Origin: Bianquea renquensis
GTDB lineage: Bacteria; Bacillota; Clostridia; Lachnospirales; Bianqueaceae
NCBI RefSeq assembly: GCF_014384895.1
Contig: NZ_JACRSQ010000032.1
Location: 1-36,500, forward strand
Direction of reading: 5' to 3'
Length of the DNA stretch: 36,500 nucleotides
In this document: positions 1 to 8,500 of the stretch, piece after piece
Layout: each line of letters begins with the position of its first letter
Position numbering within the stretch: the first letter of the stretch is position 1
Translations under genes and position numbers: made by a program
The notes under the pieces: model-generated
The model's input: only the letters and a program-made list of their open reading frames with translations
Told to the model about the DNA's origin: nothing
Databases searched by the model: none

Positions 1-54
1 TTGATGGAAAGTAAAGGCCGATTATATGAATTGCATAAGGCGGCAAAAATATGA
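1..54 (+). CDS. C-terminal tail of a probable ABC exporter (partial)
   Basis: Reading frame 1 is open from the first base and ends at TGA 52-54, giving LMESKGRLYELHKAAKI. This resembles the extreme C-terminus of type I ABC exporters (permease fused to ATPase), where the motif after the H-loop runs roughly 'H-E-E-L-M-x-K-K-G-x-Y-Y-E-L-Y'. The stop overlaps the next gene's ATG as ATGA, so the two are translationally coupled. If correct, an exporter gene precedes the resistance gene and probably secretes the cluster product. Only 17 residues are visible, so the family call rests on the LMxxKGRLYEL pattern and the context. The upstream limit lies outside the window. Confidence 0.5.
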   Translation: MMESKGRLYELHKAAKI

Positions 55-1829
55 AAATAATCAATCTTGGAATCTTCGCGCACGTTGACGCAGGCAAAAC
101 CACATTGACGGAGAATATTTTATTGGATTCTCACCTGACCAAAGAACTGGGTAAGGTGGAGAAGCAAACATCCCATGTCGATACCATGGACTTGGAAAGA
201 AGCATGGGCATCACCATTCAATCTACCTCTGTGCGCATCGAGTTGGAAAACACCGTGATCAATTTGATCGATACTCCGGGACATGCCGATTTATACTCCG
301 AAGTGGAGCGCGTCATCCCGGTTATCGACGGGGCTGTTGTGATCGTTTCCGCGGTGGAAGGCGTTCAGGCGCAAACAGTAAAAATTCTATCGTTGTTGCA
401 ATCACAAGGGGTGAGGATTCTGTTTTTTATTAATAAGCTGGATGCGGTGGGCGCGGACGCCTCCGCGGTTATAGACGATATCCATGAACAGCTGAACGTG
501 GAAACACTTGTAATGCAGACCTGGGATACTGATGGAAAATCTCTGTTAGTGAAACGACGTTTGGATGAAGCGCTATTCGATGAACTGCAGGCGAAATCGG
601 CGGAAAAACAGGCGACTTCTTTAAGTGTCCTTCTTTTGCAGCGGAATATTATGCCGGTTTTCGTCGGTTCTGCGAAGCTATCTGTGGGAATCCGGGATGT
701 TTTATGGGGGATTACCAATTTCATACCGGAACGGCAACCGCTCGCTGCTGAATTCTCGGCGCTTGTGTACAAGGTCGGTTTTCAAGAAGGAGGCGGAAGG
801 ATGTGCTATATACGTGTTTTTTCAGGAAGCATTCATTTATTAGAAAGGGTATACAATACACGGACCGGCCAGTTTGAAAAGGTAATGCGCCTATACGGGT
901 ATGATGGTTTGAAGCTCAAGCAGGAGACGGCGCTCGGAGTCAATGAAATAGGGGTTTTATGCGGAATACAAGCCAAGGTCGGCGATATTCTCGGCATTTC
1001 CGACGGGGTTCGGACACTTTCCCATAAGACCCAGTCCCTGTTTCAGATCAATGTGATTCCGTTTGATGAGAGCCAGAGCGTTCAAATCTATCAGGCCCTG
1101 CGCAAACTGCAGGAGGAAGAACCGTCCATCAACATCCGTTGGAATGCGGCTGCAAAAGAAATCTGGATGGATATTCTGGGCGAAATCCAGTTGAAAGTAT
1201 TACAGGATAAATTGCTCAAACAGTATAGCCTTTCGGTTTCCTTTGGAAAAACGTCTGTTATTTATAAGGAAACGCCGCGAAAAAAAAGCTCCATCTCGCT
1301 GTGTGCGAATATATTTACGTCCATTGAACTGACAGTCGAGCCAATCGAGCGGGGCAAAGGTGTCCTTATTCAATCGGAGGTATCCACCGACAAACTTTTC
1401 AAGAAATATCAGAATGTTGTGATTACAAACATTTACAAAGCGTTGCAAACGGGCACGCGAGGACATGAAGTCACCGATATACAGGTGACCATTACAGGCG
1501 GGAAATCTACACCCGTGGCGTCCAATTCTAAGGACTTTGCCGATCTCGCCTATCGGGCGATCGTACTGGCTTTGCAGAGAAGCGGTGTACAGCTATTGCA
1601 GCCATACCTTTCGTTTGAACTATCGTATCCATCGCTCTACAATCAAAGCGTCATGAAGCTTTTAACGATCTATCAGTGCATTATCGCCGATATCTGGTAC
1701 GATAAACAGCGGACCATTGTCATAGGTTCTGTTTCAGCCGAAAATGAACGGGAAATAACAAAAAAGCTGGTGACGGTTACAGAGGGATATGGAAATTGGT
1801 TATCGGAGTATTCCCATTATGATATATAA
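51..1829 (+). CDS. TetM/TetW-class ribosomal protection protein (EF-G-like GTPase), likely self-resistance
   Basis: 592 aa translational GTPase. It carries the P-loop AHVDAGKT (residues 10-17), switch I SMGITI (51-56), DTPGHAD (74-80), NKLD (128-131) and GSAK for G5. The start MKIINLGIFAHVDAGKTTLTE matches Tet(M) far better than EF-G. Later domains also align with Tet(M), including the domain IV tip: TPVASNSKDF here against SPVSTPADF, keeping the loop proline that contacts the A-site decoding centre, and LLQPYLSFELSYPS in domain V. Known family function is GTP-dependent release of tetracycline from the 30S subunit. It is about 45 residues shorter than Tet(M) (639 aa) and lacks the C-terminal helical extension. 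Start at ATG 51, with AAGGCGG at 37-43 and a 4-base ATGA overlap with the upstream gene. Leading a biosynthetic operon, it is most simply producer self-protection; tetracycline resistance itself is unproven. Confidence 0.9.
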   Translation: MKIINLGIFAHVDAGKTTLTENILLDSHLTKELGKVEKQTSHVDTMDLERSMGITIQSTSVRIELENTVINLIDTPGHADLYSEVERVIPVIDGAVVIVSAVEGVQAQTVKILSLLQSQGVRILFFINKLDAVGADASAVIDDIHEQLNVETLVMQTWDTDGKSLLVKRRLDEALFDELQAKSAEKQATSLSVLLLQRNIMPVFVGSAKLSVGIRDVLWGITNFIPERQPLAAEFSALVYKVGFQEGGGRMCYIRVFSGSIHLLERVYNTRTGQFEKVMRLYGYDGLKLKQETALGVNEIGVLCGIQAKVGDILGISDGVRTLSHKTQSLFQINVIPFDESQSVQIYQALRKLQEEEPSINIRWNAAAKEIWMDILGEIQLKVLQDKLLKQYSLSVSFGKTSVIYKETPRKKSSISLCANIFTSIELTVEPIERGKGVLIQSEVSTDKLFKKYQNVVITNIYKALQTGTRGHEVTDIQVTITGGKSTPVASNSKDFADLAYRAIVLALQRSGVQLLQPYLSFELSYPSLYNQSVMKLLTIYQCIIADIWYDKQRTIVIGSVSAENEREITKKLVTVTEGYGNWLSEYSHYDI

Positions 1830-1898
1830 CGCGTCGTTTAGCCTGATTTATCTCATCTGAGTCTAGAATAATCCGTCATAGGGAAGGAGCTTAACAAT

Positions 1899-3800
1899 AT
1901 GACCGATGGATATTATCTGTTTACCTATCTAGAAATCGATCCTTTGGGCAGTGTTTATGGACTGTCGCAGCGCCATGACTGTAATGTTTCATTATGGGAG
2001 AAAAATGGAGAAACTGTCAGCTTGAAGCGATATTGGGAATTGGAACGACTTACTGGACGCAAAGAGTATCGTGGCGCTTTTTGCGATGTTGAACAGGCGC
2101 TCTGTTTTTTGAACACGCTTTTAGATGAATTCGGACTAACCACTGATGATATGGAAGCAATATTGGGTACACCGGGATTGGATACAGACGATAAATATGC
2201 GGATGACGAAAGCACGCGGACCATATCGTATCACAGTATATGTCATTTGTTTTCCGGTATATTGTCTGATACGGAGATCTTTTATCACCAGAACATCATT
2301 GGCTTGGCGGTTGATGCTGGGCCGGATGTACTGATACAAAAAGATCTCAAGGAGCTTTTTTATTATGCCGGGTGCGTGGTCGATCATGGCCGTGTGACGA
2401 TTTTTCCCGTATCTTCCCCTGCTCTATTGTGGATGATAGCGTCCAGTCATTACCAGCTGAAGGAGGGAACACTGATGGCGCTAGCTTCAGCCTCAAAAAG
2501 CAAATCCCTCGAGCAATTTTCTGCGTGTCTAGACAAGCAGATGGATGGTGACGCCGGCAAGTTCATAAAATACTTTCATGAATTGGTGAGCCGGATCGAC
2601 GGGTATGAGGAAAAAGAGAAGGAACGTTTGTTCAATGAGATGGATCCGCTGTTTTCTGTGCGGGACAATAAAATCAGCATGGTTATGAAGGAAGTTCAGA
2701 AAGTCTCCATTAATATGATGGCGACCAATATTGAAGACATCTTAGAAGAATATCTTATAGATCCTGAGCAAACGTATCTCTCTGTCTCCGGCGGATATGC
2801 TCTCAATTGTCCCACCAACAGCTACCTGTTGGAAAAATATCATTTCAAAGACTTTATAACCGCGCCCTGCGTCAACGATTCAGGAATATCTATGGGAATG
2901 GCGCTGTTTTACTTTTGGAAGAATATGGGCACCTTCAACTTTAAATTGCAAACCGCTTATTATGGTTGTGTTGATCCTCTGGCTGGCGATGTCTTTGAGC
3001 GGGGTATCTACCGGCCATATATTGCTGGAATAACGGATTTTAACGAAGCTGTTTTTGTATCCGACATCAATCGCGCCCCAGTGGTCTGGTTTGATGGGGC
3101 CAGCGAGATCGGCCCGAGGGCCCTGGGGAACCGCAGTTTATTGGCCGCTCCTACCTCCTTATATATGAAGGACGAGCTCAATCGGATCAAACAGCGTCAA
3201 TGGTGGCGTCCCGTAGCGCCCATCGTCCTGCAGGAGAAAGCACATGAGTGGTTCAAGGACTCTTCCCATTCTCCATTTATGCTGCGTACCTTTGAAATTC
3301 TTTCCGACAAACGTGAACGGATTCCTGCAGTGGCGCATATTGATAATAGCGCCCGCATCCAAACAATCAATGAAAATGATAATCCGTTGCTTTATCGTGC
3401 CATACAAGGTTTCGAAGAAGCAACCGGAGTTCCTATTCTGTGCAACACATCATTAAACGATCGAGGAGAACCAATTGTCAACACAGCGGAGGAGGCCTTG
3501 AATTTCGCCCTACGAAAAAGAATCGAAATTATGTATGTCAACGGAAAACGGGTCCAACTTCAGAATCACCAGGCCTACCCATCAGACAGGCCGCTGACAC
3601 GGCGGACACTGGTCGAGGAACCGCCGGTAGATGAACGTCAGCGGATATCCGCTCAATACAATCCTTATGGTATAGACGACGAGAGCCTGGGGCTATATTA
3701 CATGATGCCAGAGGTATATGCCTCCTATGATCTACGGGATAAAGATTCATCACGTTTTTTGCATTTGTTTACCTCAAGGATAAAAAAAATGGTAAGGTGA
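1899..3800 (+). CDS. O-carbamoyltransferase, NodU/CmcH/TobZ family
   Basis: 633 aa. The C-terminal half has the YrdC-like/Kae1-like signatures of carbamoyltransferases: SGGYALNCPTN from S297, IGPRALGNRSLLA around G405-R412, RQWWRPVAPIV, and TGVPILCNTSLNDRGEPIV. The N-terminal Kae1-like part is recognisable but divergent: RHDCNVSLW in place of the usual H-N/D-x-S-A, then ELERLTGRK, and HxxxH as H112/H116, a candidate metal site. The family transfers carbamoyl from carbamoyl phosphate via carbamoyl-AMP to a hydroxyl (cephamycin, tobramycin, Nod factor). Likely acceptors here are the Ser side chains or the beta-hydroxyl made by the KS-KR-ACP module. RBS GGAAGGAG at 1882-1889 supports ATG 1899. 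The stop overlaps the next gene's GTG by 4 bases. A 69-base gap separates it from the resistance gene. Confidence 0.9.
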   Translation: MTDGYYLFTYLEIDPLGSVYGLSQRHDCNVSLWEKNGETVSLKRYWELERLTGRKEYRGAFCDVEQALCFLNTLLDEFGLTTDDMEAILGTPGLDTDDKYADDESTRTISYHSICHLFSGILSDTEIFYHQNIIGLAVDAGPDVLIQKDLKELFYYAGCVVDHGRVTIFPVSSPALLWMIASSHYQLKEGTLMALASASKSKSLEQFSACLDKQMDGDAGKFIKYFHELVSRIDGYEEKEKERLFNEMDPLFSVRDNKISMVMKEVQKVSINMMATNIEDILEEYLIDPEQTYLSVSGGYALNCPTNSYLLEKYHFKDFITAPCVNDSGISMGMALFYFWKNMGTFNFKLQTAYYGCVDPLAGDVFERGIYRPYIAGITDFNEAVFVSDINRAPVVWFDGASEIGPRALGNRSLLAAPTSLYMKDELNRIKQRQWWRPVAPIVLQEKAHEWFKDSSHSPFMLRTFEILSDKRERIPAVAHIDNSARIQTINENDNPLLYRAIQGFEEATGVPILCNTSLNDRGEPIVNTAEEALNFALRKRIEIMYVNGKRVQLQNHQAYPSDRPLTRRTLVEEPPVDERQRISAQYNPYGIDDESLGLYYMMPEVYASYDLRDKDSSRFLHLFTSRIKKMVR

Positions 3801-5422
3801 TTGACATTAAAATTTTACTAATCGTCTTGTATAGCGATGGCATGTGGACGGGATTGGAAGAGATCGGCATATCGTCGATTTGCAGTTTCCTCAGGCAATC
3901 CGGTGAGGATGTTCGTCTTATTGGAACAAAAGTGGAAAAATTAGACTATAACGAATTATTGCTTTTTCAGCCGGATTTTATCGGGTTTGTGATTTATGAG
4001 ACGTCTAAAAACGTGGTGTTTCATGTTGCTGAAAAAATAAAAGAACTTCTACCGGCTTGTTATTTGGTTGCGGGAGGTATATATCCTACTTGCGTAAAAG
4101 AAAAACTGCTGGAGGAATGCCCCTGGTTTGATTATGTAATAACCGGAGAAGGCGAGGAGTCGTTTGGCCTTTTGTTAAAGGCGGCCGGCGATCCGTGTGC
4201 CATGGATCAAGTGCCAGGACTGATTTATCGTGGCCATGATGGGATCCATGCGCACCCCCAGCCTGGTCTTCTGGAGGATTTAAACGCCCTTCCCTTTCCA
4301 GCCCGAGATCTCTTGGTGGACAACCAGCTAAAGGTTGCTCAAATTTCCGGTTCCCGAGGATGCACGGGGCGGTGTGATTTCTGCTCCTCTCAGCTTTTTC
4401 GCAAGAAATGGATCGGACGCACTCCGCAAAACATAGGGGAGGAAATTGAAACAGTTCATCATCGTTATGGTGTTCATATATTCAATTTTATCGATTGCAG
4501 TTTTGAAGACCCTGGGGTGAATTATGAACGCGTCTTAGCAATTGCCGATGAAATCATCCGCCGCGGTTTGGTGATATCCTTCATGGCGAATTTCCGCCCG
4601 TCTTTTTATAAAAAGGCCGATGATTCGCTGATGTCCCGGCTAAAGGAAGCGGGACTGCTCTGTGGATTCATTGGGATAGAAGCGGGGAACGATGAAGATT
4701 TACGCCAGTACAATAAACGCACTACAGTAGTTGATAATGTGAAAACTTTTCAACTGTTCGCCCGGCATGATATCAACGTGCAGCCTGGATTCATCAATTT
4801 CAATCCATTTTCCACCATGCAAACGGTGGAGGCAAATTACCATTTTCTTGACAGGTATGATTTTCTGAACAATATGGGGCTGATAGCCAATCGATACCGT
4901 ATGTATCCGGGTACGCGCCTGTCTGTCCGCGTGGAAAAAGAGGGGCTACTGGACGCTCAAGAGTCCAATATGGAAATTGCTTACCATTTTCAGGATCAAC
5001 GGGTGGAACATCTGTGCCGATACATTGAACGACTTTTGACGCCGCATTACTCATTGTTTCCTCTTTTGTCAGCCATTGAAAACTATGCGTCGATGTATCG
5101 GCTGGTGACGGCTCATTACACCAATGTGTACCGGAAACGTCTGTGTATGGATGCTGTGGATGCCGTAGCCCTCTACCGAGCGCAAAGCGATACTCTGCTC
5201 AAAAAGATTAACGGGTGGATCAGCCGGTGGTATGGTGCCCTGATTGAGCTTGCGAAGGATGGGTGGCAAGAATCAGCGGCGGATACGATTACCGAAAAAT
5301 TGTTGGATAAGGCGCGCCTGGAGGATGCGGTTCAAAACCTTAATCGTATGCGGAATCATTTGAATAAAGCCTTGATATCAGGGCATCCGGAGCTTTCAAT
5401 TTATGTTGTGAGTAGTTTTTGA
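3797..5422 (+). CDS. B12-binding domain radical SAM enzyme (first of two)
   Basis: 541 aa. Residues about 4-130 form a Rossmann-type cobalamin-binding domain (IKILLIVLYSD, FIGFVIYETS, YLVAGGIYPT, YVITGEGEESF) without an obvious DxHxxG base-on histidine. The SAM/4Fe-4S motif is C189-x3-C193-x2-C196 (GCTGRCDFC). LPFPARDLL is the usual bridge between the two domains. A helical C-terminus of about 170 residues follows the barrel. Class B members include radical C/P-methylases and enzymes forming rings or C-C bonds; the substrate cannot be read from sequence. GTG start at 3797 overlaps the carbamoyltransferase stop (GTGA). The later ATG (residue 16) would remove the first beta strand, so GTG is preferred although its RBS (AAGG, 3794-3797) is too close and weak. 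Confidence 0.85.
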   Translation: MIDIKILLIVLYSDGMWTGLEEIGISSICSFLRQSGEDVRLIGTKVEKLDYNELLLFQPDFIGFVIYETSKNVVFHVAEKIKELLPACYLVAGGIYPTCVKEKLLEECPWFDYVITGEGEESFGLLLKAAGDPCAMDQVPGLIYRGHDGIHAHPQPGLLEDLNALPFPARDLLVDNQLKVAQISGSRGCTGRCDFCSSQLFRKKWIGRTPQNIGEEIETVHHRYGVHIFNFIDCSFEDPGVNYERVLAIADEIIRRGLVISFMANFRPSFYKKADDSLMSRLKEAGLLCGFIGIEAGNDEDLRQYNKRTTVVDNVKTFQLFARHDINVQPGFINFNPFSTMQTVEANYHFLDRYDFLNNMGLIANRYRMYPGTRLSVRVEKEGLLDAQESNMEIAYHFQDQRVEHLCRYIERLLTPHYSLFPLLSAIENYASMYRLVTAHYTNVYRKRLCMDAVDAVALYRAQSDTLLKKINGWISRWYGALIELAKDGWQESAADTITEKLLDKARLEDAVQNLNRMRNHLNKALISGHPELSIYVVSSF

Positions 5423-5500
5423 CTCAATTCTATAGTGCAGTTCCCTGTAAGTATCATCGTAAGGACGCCGGCAGGCCGAATGAAAAAACTTAGTACAACA

Positions 5501-5505
5501 GGAGG
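5501..5505 (+). promoter_or_regulatory. Ribosome binding site of the 2494-aa NRPS
   Basis: GGAGG (AGGAGG with the preceding A) lies nine bases before ATG 5515. It fixes the start of the first NRPS after the 92-base gap 5423-5514, one of the longest non-coding gaps inside the operon. I see no convincing promoter or terminator hairpin in that gap. Confidence 0.75.
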
Positions 5506-5514
5506 ATCTCAACT

Positions 5515-8500
5515 ATGAATAAAACTAAAAATGTCGTACGGCGGGCATTCCCTCCGGATAATCGGCGAATTGACACGGAGACGGATGCATTGCAGGAGAT
5601 TCTAAAATTTTCGTTTGATGATGAAACATCTTCCCGCATTTTGCAGGTAACACAACGGAATACGGAAGCCTGTTATGTTTTGTTCGTTTCAGTGATTCAG
5701 CTGCTGCTTTGGCAATACCATGGTATGGAAGATGTTCTATTAGGTGTCTATCGGGGGGACAGTCCCTCAATTCTGCAGGCGTGCGTGGAAATGCAGCCAG
5801 AGCAAAGATTCAAAGATTATTTATACGCCGTCCGGGACGTTATGCGTATGCCGAAAAGGATGCCTCCGGACGTGGAGGAGTCTATAGGGGTTTGCGTTGC
5901 ATTTGACGACTTGCATGCCGCCAACTCTCAAATTCCTTTGGATGCATGGATGATCCGGCTGCGTGTCGAAGAAAATCGGTTTGAGGCGGCTGTACAGTAT
6001 CCCGGTGATCTGTATTTTCAGAATACCATATGGCTTATATGCCATCAGATACAGGCTTTGCTGATACAATGCCTTCAGCATCCAGATTCCCCAATCTGGG
6101 AACTGTCTGCACAGACCGAATGGCAGAAAAACCGAATTTTGTCATGGAATAGAACCACGGTTTCATACGATGCGAGAGGCGGTTTGCTATCCCGTTTTCT
6201 CAGTCAAGTGGGCCGCAATCCCCAAAATAGAGCGGTGATCGATTGCGATGGAACTATGTCGTCATACGAAGAGATGGACCATCGTTCCACCATTGTTGCC
6301 CGGCATCTTTTGCGTTGTGGATGCCGCAGCGGCGATGTGGTGGCTGTAGCCATGGATAGACAGTCGGATCTTATAGCCGTTTTATTGGGCATTCTGAAAG
6401 CTGGCGCCGTCTATTTACCTCTTGATAAGCAAAATCCCCTGCAGCGGCTACAATATATTCTGTGCGATACCGATGCCAGGATATTGGTAACCGATGTACC
6501 TGGCATCTTTAAATCCATACAGGAAGAGCTGTTTGTCATTGATACTGACGCTTTGAAGGAGAATAGTAATTGTCCAGAACTTCCAGTAATTACCACAAAG
6601 GAATCCGATGCCGCCTATATTATCTATACATCTGGATCGACCGGAACACCAAAAGGCGTTATCGTGGATCACGGAGCGATTGTCAACCGGTTGAACTGGA
6701 TGATGCATAAATATCAGTTTGACACCTCTGATTGTCTTTTGCAAAAAACCAACATAGCCTTTGACGTATCCATTTGGGAATTGTATCTATGGTTTTTTGC
6801 GGGGGCCAGTGTGTATATGCTGCCGCCGGGCGACGAGAAGGATGCACAGCGTATTGGTGACGCTATCTGTAAACACGGCGTCACAACGGTTCATTTCGTA
6901 CCGACGATGTTTTCATCGTTTTTATCTTATTGTCAGCAGGCTCATGTCCCGCTTCCATCCCTGCGCCGTGTATTCACCAGCGGAGAAGCCCTGGAAACCA
7001 TACACGTCGAACGATTTTTCTCTCTGTTTAAAAATAAGGAAGTGGGACTTTATAACCTGTATGGTCCCACGGAAGCCACGGTGGATGTGAGCTATTATGA
7101 TTGTTCACCACAATTTTTTTCGACCGACGTTCCCATCGGAGGCCCTATTGAAAACATCCGGCTTTATATTCTCGACGAGCATTATCGGTTGGCACCGATT
7201 GGTATGCCCGGAACATTATATATTGCGGGCGATGGCTTGGCCCGTGGGTATTTAAACAGGCCGGAATTAACCGCCAAGCAATTCATGACGGTATGTTCCG
7301 AGCGGGTTTATAATACGAACGACCGGGCGCGGCAGACGCTGGACGGGCACATTCATTTTCTGGGACGCAAGGATTTTCAGGTAAAACTCAACGGTTTTCG
7401 AATTGAACTGGACGAAATACAGCACGTGTTGAATCGAAGCGCTTTTGTTGAGCAAAGCGTCGTCATAAAATATGAAGACGCTTCCCCCGATTCCGCTCGA
7501 TTGGTTGCCTATTATGTACCCAAAAAAGAAAACGATCTGCCGGAATTAACCGATTCCCAGGCGGACAGCAGCCGCGTTTCCGAATGGCGGCTGGTCTTCA
7601 ACAAAACTTATAGCAGTCATGAATCGGAGGATACACAAGACCAGCTTTTTAACATTTCGGGCTGGAAGAGCAGTTATACGGGGGAGGCCTTCTCACGTGA
7701 GGAAATGAGTGACTGGCTGGATAATGGTATACGTCATGTAAGGCGGTTACCAAATCGCCATGTCTTGGAGATTGGTTGTGGTACAGGTCTGGTATTGTAT
7801 CGTCTGGCGCCTTCTACCGATTCCTATCGCGCTTCGGATATTTCTGAAACCGCCGTTGCTATGCTCAACGATACGATCTCCCAGGATCAAAATCTACAGC
7901 ATGTCAAGGTGGACGTCCAAGCGGCGGATAATCCCCTGCTGTATCAGTCCCTCTATGATATGGTTATTCTCAACTCCGTTATTCAGTATTTTCCGAATCA
8001 TGCCTACCTGGAAAAGGTTTTGCGCTTAATCGGCGATACCATCGCCGAGAACGGACACGCCTTAATCGGCGATATCCGGAGCGAGCCTTTGCTTAAGGCC
8101 TTTCATACCTCTGTCGAACTCTCCCGTATGCCGGGCGATACATCGGCGCCTCTCCTCAAAGCTGCTGTCGACCGCGGCATATTCATGGACTATGAGCTAT
8201 GCGTTAATCCAGCGTTTTTCATGAATCTTCGAGATGTTCATCCGCGTATGGCTGGAGTAGAGATCCTGTACAAGCAGTCCCGATACGATAATGAAATGAG
8301 ACGATACCGGTACGATGTCGTCATCTATTTTGACCACATTCCCGATTCTTGGCCTTGTGATAAGAAGTTGGTTTGGGGGCAGCAAAGCCCCGCTGAACTG
8401 GAGAAAATGGTATCTTCTCAGATGTATAACAGCATCCGGCTTTCCCATGTGCCAAACACGGACGTTTCGCCTGAATTATATCAATATCAACAGCTTCTAT

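Noticed and set aside
1830..1898. Possible promoter (TAGAAT at 1864-1869) before the carbamoyltransferase gene
   Set aside because: No acceptable -35 element lies 16-18 bases upstream; this is probably simple intergenic sequence in the operon.
5423..5514. Possible promoter (TTGACT near TATAGT) before the first NRPS
   Set aside because: The two hexamers are only about 6 bases apart, which cannot form a sigma-70 type promoter.
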